Assembly (NCBI GenBank): GCA_045531955.1
Contig: JAZSFC010000026.1
Span: 1 to 64,000, forward strand
Source: SIG299 sp045531955
GTDB taxonomy: Bacteria > Bacillota > Clostridia > Lachnospirales > Lachnospiraceae
Direction of reading: 5' to 3'
DNA length: 64,000 nt
The position numbers and the translations under genes are program-made. This document shows positions 52,369-60,486 of this stretch, piece after piece. Every line of letters begins with the position of its first letter. Position 1 is the first letter of the stretch. The notes under the pieces were generated by a model. The model was given only the letters and a program-made list of their open reading frames with translations. It was not told the DNA's origin and searched no databases.

Positions 52369-53256
52369 CTACTGCTGTTCCCGGAAATATGTATCAATAC
52401 CGTCACAAATTGCTTTAATCAGCTTGTCCTGATATTCTTCGGACCAAAGATTAGTATCTTCTTCCTTGTTAGACATAAAGCCCAACTGCAATACTGCAAC
52501 AGGGACTTCACTGTAATTGATAGTAGCAACCTTATCAATTTCCTGGACGCCTCTGTCCTTGGAACCGGTTTCATTAATCAGATTATTCTGGATAACCTTT
52601 GCCAAACGTTTACAATCAGAATATAAGCTTCCCACAAACGGATTGCTCTGGGACGGAATCTGGGTATAGATACCTTTCGCATCCACATTGGAAGCCGCAT
52701 CTGCCTGAAGGCTTAAGTAAACTTCCGCTCCGCTTTCATTGACAAATTTAGCACGCTCCGCATTACTGATTTCCACATTATGCTCTTCTCTTGTAAGCAC
52801 TACTTCATAGCCTCTTGCTTCCAGTTCTGCCTTTAATCTTTGTGCAAACGGCAGACTCCATTCATATTCACGCTTACCGGTAGTGACACTGGTTGCACCG
52901 TAAGACATTTTTGCGGTTGTGTCTGCAGCGCCCGGACCGATAGGTTCTTTTTCCGACATCTGATTCTTCTGCTGACCAGGGTCAATCGCAATTTTATGAC
53001 CGCCTGTTGCTACCGGGGTTTCGGTAGGCGTCGGTGTTGGTGTTTCTGTAGGTGTTGGTGTTGCCGTAGCTTCAGTGCCCGGGTTTGAAGCCGGTGTTGG
53101 TGTTGGCGTTATGGTTGCACTGCTGATTCCCTGATTTTTATCTTTATTTTCTTTACTATCCTTCACCGCGGTCATAATGCCGAGTACAATTGTAATAACC
53201 AAAAGAATAGCAACGATACAAAACATAATTTTGGTAAGTAAACTCAACTGCTTCAT
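52369..53256 (-). CDS. Amidase_3-fold membrane protein lacking catalytic residues
   Basis: A 295-residue protein with one N-terminal membrane helix (about 8-30), a Thr-Pro linker (about 48-82) and an N-acetylmuramoyl-L-alanine amidase (Amidase_3) domain. Compared with the paralogue at 60487-61386, the zinc His of DPGH is Gln95 (DPGQQK), the second zinc His is Gln184 (SLQADA), and the catalytic Glu is Gln257 (VLQLGFMSN); only the zinc Glu130 remains. It should not hydrolyse peptidoglycan and may bind it or regulate an active amidase. AGGAGG seven bases before the ATG sets the start at 53256. It is the first gene of the truA-Nudix-pyrC-pyrF unit. Confidence 0.88.
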   Translation of the reverse strand: MKQLSLLTKIMFCIVAILLVITIVLGIMTAVKDSKENKDKNQGISSATITPTPTPASNPGTEATATPTPTETPTPTPTETPVATGGHKIAIDPGQQKNQMSEKEPIGPGAADTTAKMSYGATSVTTGKREYEWSLPFAQRLKAELEARGYEVVLTREEHNVEISNAERAKFVNESGAEVYLSLQADAASNVDAKGIYTQIPSQSNPFVGSLYSDCKRLAKVIQNNLINETGSKDRGVQEIDKVATINYSEVPVAVLQLGFMSNKEEDTNLWSEEYQDKLIKAICDGIDTYFREQQ

Positions 53257-53404
53257 AGTAATTCCTCCTAATCCCGAGACAATCGTCTTTCTATCCGATG
53301 TATAGTTATAATTAATGTTAGCATACCACATTTAGTGATATTTTTCTACTGTATCCACAAAATTTTCTTAGAAAATATTAGAAAAACTCTTTGGCAAAAG
53401 AAAA

Positions 53405-53430
53405 GCGTGTAAACCCAATTGTTTACACGC
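53405..53430 (-). terminator. Terminator after tRNA-Thr
   Basis: GCGTGTAAAC (53405-53414) pairs exactly with GTTTACACGC (53421-53430), and a T-rich tract follows on the minus strand, 10 bases after the tRNA. Confidence 0.87.
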
Positions 53431-53440
53431 TCTTATACAA

Positions 53441-53512
<72 letters not shown>

Positions 53513-53519
53513 ATTTGGC

Positions 53520-54140
53520 TTATTTCAGTTCTGCAAGAACTTGCGTAAGCTTCTTTTTAATTCGTTGAAGTGCATTGTCTACTGCCTTTGGTTCTTTACC
53601 GAGTGCAGCTGCGATTTGACTGTAATTCATGTCTTTCATGTAAAAATGAAGAACCTGTTTTTCCATCTCACTCAAATGCCCTACGAGTGTATATTCTAAC
53701 ACACTGGCTGCTTCTTTGTCAAGCACTAATTGCTCCGGATTTTTATTTTTTTCAAAATTAATTCCCATCAGCTGTTCCATCGGATTTTCCCGGTCTTCGG
53801 AAATCTCCATACTGTCTATGGAAATATAATTATTTAGAGGCTGATTCTTCTGCGTATTAGAGCCTTTAATGGCAGAATACATCTGACGGCTGATACAAAG
53901 CTCCGCAAAATTCCGGAAGGACACATTTTTCAAAGCATCATAATCCCGGATGGCCTTATATAAGCCAATCATTCCCTCCTGAATCAAATCCTCCTTATCT
54001 GCACCCACAAGAAAAAGAGTACGTGCCCTGCCGCGGACAAGATTCTTATACTTATTCATTAAGTAGTCCATTGCTTCGGAATCTCCCCCGTTAATGAGTT
54101 CCACAAGGCTTTCATCCGTTTCCGCCTCGTAATTCTTCAT
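53520..54140 (-). CDS. sigH: RNA polymerase sigma-H factor
   Basis: A 206-residue sigma factor of the Spo0H type, which directs early stationary-phase and sporulation genes. Region 2 contains NKYKNLVRGRARTLFLVGAD, then KEDLIQEGMIGLYKAIRDYD and SFRNFAELCISRQMYSAIK. Region 4 contains HLSEMEKQVLHFYMKDMNYS, then QIAAALGKEPKAVDNALQRI. The ATG at 54140 is nine bases after AGGAG; a GTG two codons upstream is too close. It is the last protein gene in the conserved cysE-cysS-mrnC-rlmB-sigH block; yacP, often present before sigH, is absent. Confidence 0.95.
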   Translation of the reverse strand: MKNYEAETDESLVELINGGDSEAMDYLMNKYKNLVRGRARTLFLVGADKEDLIQEGMIGLYKAIRDYDALKNVSFRNFAELCISRQMYSAIKGSNTQKNQPLNNYISIDSMEISEDRENPMEQLMGINFEKNKNPEQLVLDKEAASVLEYTLVGHLSEMEKQVLHFYMKDMNYSQIAAALGKEPKAVDNALQRIKKKLTQVLAELK

Positions 54141-54184
54141 CCGCACGCACTCCTTTCTCTATAGTATTCTTCCGTTTGTCAAAA

Positions 54185-54949
54185 TTATTTCATCCGCTGT
54201 CTCACAATTTCATAAGCAAGAATTCCCATTGCCACAGAAGCATTTAAGGAATCAATCTGTCCCTTCATCGGAATACTTGCCGTAAAGTCACAGGTTTCCT
54301 TTACCAGACGGCTGACGCCCTCTCCCTCGTTACCGATAACAAGGCCGATAGGTCCGGTCAGATTTTGGCGGTACATTACTTCACCATCCATATCGGCGCA
54401 GACAAACCACAGACCCTCCTTTTTGAGTTCTTCCATCGTCTGCACAATGTTGGTTACCTTGGCAACCGGAGTATAGTTTAACGCACCGGCAGAGGTTCTT
54501 GCCACGGTAGCGGTTAACCCTACCGCACGACGCTTTGGAATAATTACGCCGTGGGCACCGGCCTGATTTGCGGTACGGATGATAGCACCTAAATTATGCG
54601 GATCTTCGATACCGTCCAGAATGATAAGAAACGGTGCTTCGCCGTGCTCTCTTGCCAACGCTAACATATCCTCCACTTCGGAATATTCATAGGCTGCTGC
54701 ATACGCAATGGCACCCTGATGCTTTCCGGTGTCGGAAATCTGGTCCAAACGCTCTTTGGATACGAAATTGATGATGGTATCACCTTTTTTTGCTTCCCTT
54801 AAAATGGTTTTTATCGGACCGTCCTGACAGCCGTCCAACAAAAACAGCTTGTCAATCGGCTTCCCGGAACGAAATGCTTCAATAACCGCATTTCTTCCCT
54901 CAATTTTGGTTTCTTCTACTTTTATTTCTCTTTTCTCTGTGGACTCCAT
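54185..54949 (-). CDS. rlmB: 23S rRNA (guanosine-2'-O)-methyltransferase
   Basis: A 254-residue SPOUT methyltransferase. The N-terminal substrate-binding domain begins IEGRNAVIEAFRSGKPIDKL. The SPOUT core has ILDGIEDPHNLGAIIRTANQ (motif 1), GLVIGNEGEGVSRLVKETCD (motif 2) and IPMKGQIDSLNASVAMGILA (motif 3, which forms the trefoil knot). It would methylate G2251-type positions of 23S rRNA. The site GGAGG precedes the ATG; it lies 20 bases after mrnC. Confidence 0.93.
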   Translation of the reverse strand: MESTEKREIKVEETKIEGRNAVIEAFRSGKPIDKLFLLDGCQDGPIKTILREAKKGDTIINFVSKERLDQISDTGKHQGAIAYAAAYEYSEVEDMLALAREHGEAPFLIILDGIEDPHNLGAIIRTANQAGAHGVIIPKRRAVGLTATVARTSAGALNYTPVAKVTNIVQTMEELKKEGLWFVCADMDGEVMYRQNLTGPIGLVIGNEGEGVSRLVKETCDFTASIPMKGQIDSLNASVAMGILAYEIVRQRMK

Positions 54950-54969
54950 ACTTCCTCCATATTCTCTTT

Positions 54970-55458
54970 CTACTCTTCTATTGTTTCCGTTTTTTCCCCG
55001 GAACCCTGTTGCTCCGCCGTCTGTCCTGCTTCTGATACAATATCAGCTCCGATTCCTTCAAACCCAAACTTAATCAGCTCCGTCATGCGTTCAAACTCAC
55101 CTTTTAAATAAAGCCAGCCGATGAGTGCTTCAAAGCCGGTAGCCCGACGGTAATCGTTAATACTGGCATTTTTTGCACTGGTGTAGGATTTGGCATTTCT
55201 GCCCCGTTTATAAATGGTGAGTTCTTCCTCGGTCAGGCTGTCCTGAATCACACCGACAATTTGCGACTGGGTTGCTGCCTTTGCAAGATTGCTGGCACGC
55301 TTGTTTAACCGGTCCACATGGGTATTTCCCTTGTGAACCAGCAGTGTACGGATGACTATTTCGTAGGCACAGTCTCCCATATATGCCAAAGTCAGCGGGG
55401 AATACTGGTCTGCGTTGATATCCGGTGTGTGAAATGTGCTTTTTATTGCTTTTTCCAT
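54970..55458 (-). CDS. mrnC: Mini-ribonuclease III
   Basis: A 162-residue RNase III-like protein without a double-strand RNA-binding domain. The catalytic region LTLAYMGDCAYEIVIRTLLV (Asp) and RRATGFEALIGWLYLKGEFE (Glu pair) are present. It trims 23S rRNA precursors. A short Gln/Glu-rich tail follows residue 140. It lies between cysS (15 bases) and rlmB, the order known from Bacillus. Confidence 0.93.
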   Translation of the reverse strand: MEKAIKSTFHTPDINADQYSPLTLAYMGDCAYEIVIRTLLVHKGNTHVDRLNKRASNLAKAATQSQIVGVIQDSLTEEELTIYKRGRNAKSYTSAKNASINDYRRATGFEALIGWLYLKGEFERMTELIKFGFEGIGADIVSEAGQTAEQQGSGEKTETIEE

Positions 55459-55472
55459 GTTAACTCCGTCCT

Positions 55473-56885
55473 TTACACAAGTTCCCAGACGGTTCCTTCC
55501 CTGGTATCCTTAATCTGTACACCCTTTTCCAAAAGCTCCGCACGGATGGCATCTGCTTTTGCAAAATCCTTTTCCTTCTTTGCTTCCTTACGTTCTTCAA
55601 TCTTTGCAAGGACAAAAGCTTCCAGCTCAGCATCTACAGCTGTCGCTTCTTCTGCCACGGTAAGGTCAAGGGAAAGCACCTCGTCAAAGCTTGCAATCAA
55701 TGCCTTTTTGGTAGCATCATTCATTTCATCACGCAATACATCATAAATGATGGTAATTGCCATGGAAGTATTCATATCATTGGCAAGTACTTCTTCAAAT
55801 TTTGCACGGAACTCAGTGAACTTCGCTTCATCCACCGCACCGTCATCCTTTAACTCCAGCACCTTTTTATGCAGCTTTTCATAAGCCACACCCACATTGT
55901 CGAGCACCTCATAGGAAAATTCCAATGGTTTGCGGTAATGAGACTGCAAACAGAAGAAACGGTATACAATCGGCTTATATCCCTTATTCTCCAGCAGAGA
56001 AACTGTTAAAAATTCACCGTTGGACTTACTCATCTTCTGATTGCCCTTTTCTGTCAAATGGTGTACATGGAACCAGTAATTGCACCACTTGTGGCCAAGG
56101 TATGCTTCACTCTGGGCAATCTCGTTGGTATGGTGAGGGAAAATATTGTCAATACCACCGCAGTGGATATCCATATATTCGCCCAAGTGCTTCATGCTGA
56201 TGCAGGAGCACTCAATATGCCAGCCCGGGTATCCAACGCCCCATGGGCTATCCCACTTCAATTCCTGGTTATCAAACTTGGACTTGGTAAACCAAAGCAC
56301 AAAGTCGCTCTTATTTTTCTTGTTTTCATCTTCACTTACATCGTCACGTACCGCGGTCATCAATTCCTGTTCCGCCTGGCTGGAAAATACATAGTATTCC
56401 TGAAGCTTGGAAGTATCAAAATATACATTTCCTCCTGCCACATACGCGTAGCCCTTTTCTAAAAGCTTCTCTACCATTTCAATAAAGTTGTCAATGCAGT
56501 TGGTGGCAGGCTCAACCACGTCCGGACGCTTGATGTTTAATTTCTCGCAATCAGAGAAAAACGCATCGGTATAGAATTTTGCAATTTCCATAACCGTCTT
56601 GTTTTCACGCTTTGCACCCTTTAACATTTTGTCTTCACCGGTGTCTGCATCACTGGACAAATGACCTACGTCAGTGATGTTCATAACGCGCTTTACATCA
56701 TAACCCACATAACGTAAGGTTTTCTCTAAAATATCCTCCATGATGTAGCATCGTAAGTTTCCGATGTGGGCAAAATGATACACGGTAGGACCGCAGGTAT
56801 ACATATTGATTTTACCGTCCACATTCGGGATTAAATTTTCTACTTTTCTGGTCAGTGTGTTAAATAAATAAACTTTGTTTTCCAT
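55473..56885 (-). CDS. cysS: Cysteinyl-tRNA synthetase
   Basis: A 470-residue class I synthetase. It has YTCGPTVYHFAHIGNLRCYI (HIGH-type motif and zinc Cys), HIECSCISMKHLGEYMDIHC (zinc ligands), GGIDNIFPHHTNEIAQSEAY and KMSKSNGEFLTV (KMSKS). Length and domains are typical. It follows cysE by 65 bases and is probably covered by the cysteine T-box upstream of cysE. Confidence 0.97.
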   Translation of the reverse strand: MENKVYLFNTLTRKVENLIPNVDGKINMYTCGPTVYHFAHIGNLRCYIMEDILEKTLRYVGYDVKRVMNITDVGHLSSDADTGEDKMLKGAKRENKTVMEIAKFYTDAFFSDCEKLNIKRPDVVEPATNCIDNFIEMVEKLLEKGYAYVAGGNVYFDTSKLQEYYVFSSQAEQELMTAVRDDVSEDENKKNKSDFVLWFTKSKFDNQELKWDSPWGVGYPGWHIECSCISMKHLGEYMDIHCGGIDNIFPHHTNEIAQSEAYLGHKWCNYWFHVHHLTEKGNQKMSKSNGEFLTVSLLENKGYKPIVYRFFCLQSHYRKPLEFSYEVLDNVGVAYEKLHKKVLELKDDGAVDEAKFTEFRAKFEEVLANDMNTSMAITIIYDVLRDEMNDATKKALIASFDEVLSLDLTVAEEATAVDAELEAFVLAKIEERKEAKKEKDFAKADAIRAELLEKGVQIKDTREGTVWELV

Positions 56886-56950
56886 GTTAACTTCCTCTTT
56901 CTAACTTATTTTGTATTTTTTTTACAGCTTTATTTTCCTATCAGACAAGC

Positions 56951-57607
56951 TTAGTCCTCCGGGCAATTCTTCAAAAGTACATCAATCATCTTAGACAGAC
57001 GCTCATTTTCCTTCTTCAGGGAATCAATGTCGTTCTTAACCGGATCAGGAAGATGTACCTGATCCATATCCTCTCTCGGAATACGCAGATTATCGCGTTT
57101 CACCACACGGCCCGGCACACCGACAACCGTACAGTTCGGAGGCACTTCGGAAAGCACCACGGACCCCGCCCCGATTTTAGAATTCTCACCAACTGTAAAG
57201 GAACCAAGCACTTTGGCACCGGCACTAATCATAACATTATTACCAATGGTAGGATGACGCTTGCCCTGCTCCTTACCGGTACCTCCCAGAGTAACTCCCT
57301 GATACAGAGTCACATTATCACCGATAATGGTAGTTTCACCGATAATTACACCATTGCCATGGTCGATGAACAACCCCTTGCCAATCGTTGCCCCCGGATG
57401 AATTTCAATTCCGGTCTTACGTACCGTCCGCTGGGAATACCATCTGGCAAGAAAGAAGCATTTATGCTCATACAGCCAGTGTGCCACCCGGTGCCGCATA
57501 ATTGCCTTGAAACTCGGGTACAGAAAAACTTCCATCGGTGTTTTTATGGCAGCATCACGTTCCATGATGACCTGCATTTCTTCCTTCACATACGAAATTA
57601 ACCCCAT
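56951..57607 (-). CDS. cysE: Serine O-acetyltransferase
   Basis: A 218-residue hexapeptide-repeat enzyme making O-acetylserine for cysteine synthesis. The N-terminal helical domain contains RHRVAHWLYEHKCFFLARWY. The left-handed beta-helix contains GIEIHPGATIGKGLFIDHGN, GVIIGETTIIGDNVTLYQGV and GGTGKEQGKRHPTIGNNVMI. GGAGG precedes the ATG. It is the first gene behind a T-box leader with a Cys specifier, and it leads into cysS. Confidence 0.95.
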   Translation of the reverse strand: MGLISYVKEEMQVIMERDAAIKTPMEVFLYPSFKAIMRHRVAHWLYEHKCFFLARWYSQRTVRKTGIEIHPGATIGKGLFIDHGNGVIIGETTIIGDNVTLYQGVTLGGTGKEQGKRHPTIGNNVMISAGAKVLGSFTVGENSKIGAGSVVLSEVPPNCTVVGVPGRVVKRDNLRIPREDMDQVHLPDPVKNDIDSLKKENERLSKMIDVLLKNCPED

Positions 57608-57640
57608 GTTATCCTCCCATATATTTTATTATAACATAAG

Positions 57641-57898
57641 AAAACCGCCTCTTGTAAACAAGAGACGGTCTTATCCGCGGTTCCACTCTAATTGAATTGC
57701 CATACGCAATTCCACCTTAACACAGATAACGGCTGTTTTCCGGACGAGGATACTTACCTAAGAACTTCGCCTTAAGTTTCCACTCATCAGCTCCCGGACG
57801 CACTTCACATTTCTTAGTCAGGAACGCTTTCAGCCGGTGACGCTCCCTCTCTGCTACCTCGGATAATGCTACTCTTTCCGTTCATTGCTTTTTACATT
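57641..57898 (-). ncRNA. T-box leader with a cysteine specifier, upstream of cysE
   Basis: On the minus strand, stem I contains AGAGTAGC and AGAGAGGGAG. The specifier region GAAGTGCGTC presents TGC (Cys; plus-strand GCA at 57800-57802). The T-box sequence AGAGTGGAACCGCGG lies at 57675-57689. The terminator stem ACCGTCTCTTG/CAAGAGGCGGT lies at 57641-57670. Uncharged tRNA-Cys should stabilise the antiterminator and switch on cysE-cysS. All key parts are in the expected order. Confidence 0.92.
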
Positions 57899-57904
57899 TA
57901 CTTT

Positions 57905-57933
57905 ATTCTATGCAATCCGGCTGTTTTTGTCAA
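57905..57933 (-). promoter_or_regulatory. Promoter of the T-box/cysE operon
   Basis: On the minus strand TTGACA (57928-57933) and TAGAAT (57905-57910) have a 17-base spacer, giving a start of transcription near 57898. Confidence 0.85.
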
Positions 57934-57966
57934 GGAAATTTATCATTTTACCGTGTTAAATTTATT

Positions 57967-58395
57967 CTACTGTGCCATCTGCGCTCCCAAAGCCTTGCAA
58001 GCTTCCACCGCGTCAGCATCCGGGGCCTCATTACACATTATGCCGGCACCGCCTACAAGCTCTGCTCCTGCGTTCTGCATACGGGTTTCCCAATCGCGCA
58101 TCCATTCGCCGTCACCCCAGCCGTAGGAACCAAACAGGGCAATTTTCTTGCCGGCCGCAAACTTCTCTACCTCTGCCACAAAAGGTTCCATTTCTTCCTC
58201 TTCCAGAACCTCTGCACCCATAGCGGGACATCCGAGGGCAAACACTTCCTTATCCTTTAACTCATCCGCCGAAATGCTGCCTACTTCCACCACCTTAGCA
58301 GTTTTCCCTGCTGCTGAAATTCCTTCGCCAACTGCTTCTGCCATTTCCTTTGTATTTCCGGTCTGAGACCAGTATACTACATAAATTTCTTCCAT
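57967..58395 (-). CDS. Flavodoxin
   Basis: A 142-residue short-chain flavodoxin. The FMN phosphate loop is YVVYWSQTGNTKEMAEAVGE, and the isoalloxazine loops fall in FALGCPAMGAEVLEEE and ALFGSYGWGDGEWMRDWETR. It replaces ferredoxin as a low-potential electron carrier under iron limitation. The second of two close ATGs is taken as start, since the AGAAGGA site touches the first. It is co-transcribed with the DUF3793 gene, whose promoter carries iron-type palindromes. Confidence 0.93.
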   Translation of the reverse strand: MEEIYVVYWSQTGNTKEMAEAVGEGISAAGKTAKVVEVGSISADELKDKEVFALGCPAMGAEVLEEEEMEPFVAEVEKFAAGKKIALFGSYGWGDGEWMRDWETRMQNAGAELVGGAGIMCNEAPDADAVEACKALGAQMAQ

Positions 58396-58428
58396 AAACA
58401 TTCCTTCTTTCTTTTAAGACGCTTACCG

Positions 58429-59016
58429 CTAGGCGATAGCTTTTGTTTTATAATACATTGCCATGATTTCAGCAATGCTGTAACCCTGTTTCACCAGCCG
58501 GACAACATATTCCTTTGCCCTGCCGAACTCCTTAAACAGAAGCACGGTTTCCCGCACATTTCCGTACACCTTCCAATAACCGGAATATAAAAAGTTTTTT
58601 CCTCCCTGTTCCATGAAGCCTTTTACATCTACTGCCGGATAGCCGAGCAGAAGACCCAGTTCATGAGGAAACGCTTCTTTTTCCTGCTTATGGGCGGTAT
58701 ACTTTTTTGATACTCTCTGTAACAACGAATACAATTCTGCGCCCTCGTAGCCAAGATTCAAAAGTAATCTCTGGACACTCTGTTCTGTGAGATAAACAAT
58801 CAGTTCATTTACTTTATACAGCAAAAATACCTGTTTCCCATCGTATTCCGAAAGAAGATACATCGCAATCCTTGTTCCTCTTAAAGAATGCCTTAAAACC
58901 ACATCCATCCCCATAGGAATTATCAGCAGATTCGATGGTTTTAATCCTGCCAGAAGCGGTGCACACTGCATGGCAATTTGCTCATTAAGCCATTCTGTAT
59001 TATATTGCAAAACCAT
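58429..59016 (-). CDS. DUF3793 family protein
   Basis: A 195-residue cytoplasmic protein with the DUF3793 pattern: CAPLLAGLKPSNLLIIPMG near the N-terminus and FPHELGLLLGYPAVDVKGFM, then SGYWKVYGNVRETVLLFKEF, in the C-terminal part. In Clostridia this family sits beside flavodoxin genes; function is not known. The second ATG is chosen for its spacing from GGGAG. It is the first gene of the pair behind an iron-type controlled promoter, so a role in iron-limited electron transfer or flavin handling is a reasonable inference. Confidence 0.85.
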   Translation of the reverse strand: MVLQYNTEWLNEQIAMQCAPLLAGLKPSNLLIIPMGMDVVLRHSLRGTRIAMYLLSEYDGKQVFLLYKVNELIVYLTEQSVQRLLLNLGYEGAELYSLLQRVSKKYTAHKQEKEAFPHELGLLLGYPAVDVKGFMEQGGKNFLYSGYWKVYGNVRETVLLFKEFGRAKEYVVRLVKQGYSIAEIMAMYYKTKAIA

Positions 59017-59108
59017 AAACATTCTCCCTTACGAAATCTTATTAACAGCTACCGGAATAGTTTGTCACAAAAGCACATCCGCTATTCTGATTTGTATTTT
59101 CATTCAAA

Positions 59109-59162
59109 GTTAGTCGTATCTAACTTTGAGGTTAGTTTAATCTAACTTCGACTAGTTGTCAA
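59109..59162 (-). promoter_or_regulatory. Promoter with two tandem GTTAG-N6-CTAAC palindromes (iron-type operator)
   Basis: On the minus strand TTGACA (59157-59162) and TAAACT (59134-59139) have a 17-base spacer. Two palindromes GTTAG-N6-CTAAC lie at 59109-59124 and 59131-59146, 22 bases apart (two helical turns); the second overlaps the -10 element and the first the start of transcription. The site type resembles DtxR/IdeR-like metal-repressor boxes (TTAGGTTAGNCTAACCTAA). Together with a flavodoxin gene this suggests repression by iron. Confidence 0.78.
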
Positions 59163-59185
59163 GAACTTTTTTTTCAAAAAATAAA

Positions 59186-59220
59186 CCGGCAGCAAAACTT
59201 CTTTCAAGTTCTGCCACCGG
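59186..59220 (-). terminator. Terminator after ispF
   Basis: CCGGCAG (59186-59192) pairs with CTGCC-A-CCGG (59211-59220), with an inner AACTT/AAGTT stem. T-runs follow on the minus strand before the next promoter. Confidence 0.75.
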
Positions 59221-59236
59221 CAACTACTCTCAATCT

Positions 59237-59821
59237 TTATTCTTCTATTCTTTTGTGACATCCTGAACAATGTGCACAAGCTGTTCCTGCCTCCATACCC
59301 GCATCATAAGCATAGGCTGCGCTGCCGCCTCCACCAAAGGAGAAATTTCTTACATTCTCCAATAAACATACTGCCTGAGAAGCAATTCCAAGACCCTCTC
59401 CGGTAAAACCAAGACCTTCCTCCGTAGTGGCCTTTACATTTACCTGGGAGATATCAATCTGCAAAACCTCCGCAATATTTGCTCTCATCTCCTGCAAATA
59501 CGGTGCCATCTTCGGTTTCTGGGCAATAATGGTGGCATCAATATTTTCCACAATATACAGTTCCTCATCCAGCATCTCTTTTACTGCCTTTAACAGCTCC
59601 ATACTGGAAACACCCTTATACTTTTCGTTGGAATCCGGAAAATGCTTTCCAATATCCCCAAGGGCTGCTGCACCAAGCAACGCATCCATGATGGCATGCA
59701 GCAATACATCCGCATCGGAATGGCCAAGCAATCCCTTTTCATACGGGATTACCACACCACCCATGATGAGTGCTCTATCTTCTACCAAACGATGTACATC
59801 ATAACCTGTACCGATTCTCAT
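59237..59821 (-). CDS. ispF: 2-C-methyl-D-erythritol 2,4-cyclodiphosphate synthase with a Cys-rich tail
   Basis: A 194-residue enzyme of the MEP isoprenoid pathway. The core is standard: IGTGYDVHRL with DxH zinc ligands, GLLGHSDADVLLHAIMDALL, and KATTEEGLGFTGEGLGIASQ. Family members end near residue 157; here about 38 residues follow, with GGGGSAAYAYDAG and the motif CAHCSGCHKR, a possible metal site. Whether the tail affects the trimer is unknown. AGGAGG sets the start. In Bacillus ispF lies upstream of gltX and cysE; here a flavodoxin pair intervenes. Confidence 0.94.
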   Translation of the reverse strand: MRIGTGYDVHRLVEDRALIMGGVVIPYEKGLLGHSDADVLLHAIMDALLGAAALGDIGKHFPDSNEKYKGVSSMELLKAVKEMLDEELYIVENIDATIIAQKPKMAPYLQEMRANIAEVLQIDISQVNVKATTEEGLGFTGEGLGIASQAVCLLENVRNFSFGGGGSAAYAYDAGMEAGTACAHCSGCHKRIEE

Positions 59822-59832
59822 AGCTTATCCTC

Positions 59833-60462
59833 CTACTGACGATTATTTTTCTTACCATATTTTCTCTGCAGTTTCTTCGACATCACCTGCTCGTTTTTCT
59901 TTTCTTTTTTCGGTTTACGGTTGCCTCGCTTTTCTGCAATAAACACATAATAACCATCTTTTTCTTTTACGGTCACTCCCCCGAAAACCGAAGATAATTT
60001 GTTCCTGTACCAGTCCAGACGTTTGGTTACCATGACCATTTTGCCGCCCACGCTAAGTTTCTTAAATCCCTCTTCTATAAAGCCCTTTGCCACCGCAAAG
60101 TCCGTGTGATACGGCGGGTTACTGAGTATCAGGGTAAAATCGGTTTCGGAAATGTCTTTTAAACCGTCGCTAAGGCGGATGGTTACTGCATCCACACCAT
60201 TTACCTGCGCATTCTGCTTTGATAATTGCACCGCATTTTCCGAAACATCGCACATCACAATCTTATCCGCACCAATCTGCTTTGCAGCAAGAATTCCCAC
60301 CACACCGCTGCCGCAGCCAAGGTCCAAAACCTTGTCATCTTCCTTAAATTCCACAAAGGAAAGCATTGCTCTGGTTCCTTTATCCACCGCAGTCGGCGAA
60401 AACACCTCTTCATTTGTGTTAAGTACAAGGTCAACCCCTTGTACAGTTTCTTCAATCAGCAT
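59833..60462 (-). CDS. RsmC/TrmN6-like class I methyltransferase
   Basis: A 209-residue methyltransferase with motif I VLDLGCGSGVVGILAAKQIG, an acidic motif in VMCDVSENAVQLSKQN, and the base-methylating motif LILSNPPYHTDFAVAKGF (NPPY). The C-terminal 35 residues are very basic (RGNRKPKKEKKNEQVMSKKL), fit for RNA binding. NPPY points to an exocyclic amino group of adenine or guanine in RNA. It lies 11 bases before ispF and 24 bases after the amidase lipoprotein gene. Confidence 0.85.
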   Translation of the reverse strand: MLIEETVQGVDLVLNTNEEVFSPTAVDKGTRAMLSFVEFKEDDKVLDLGCGSGVVGILAAKQIGADKIVMCDVSENAVQLSKQNAQVNGVDAVTIRLSDGLKDISETDFTLILSNPPYHTDFAVAKGFIEEGFKKLSVGGKMVMVTKRLDWYRNKLSSVFGGVTVKEKDGYYVFIAEKRGNRKPKKEKKNEQVMSKKLQRKYGKKNNRQ

Positions 60463-60486
60463 AATATTTCCTCATAATTCTTTTTG

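Noticed and set aside
57866..58126. Frames over the region before cysE
   Set aside because: The sequence is a T-box leader and the reverse strand of the flavodoxin gene.
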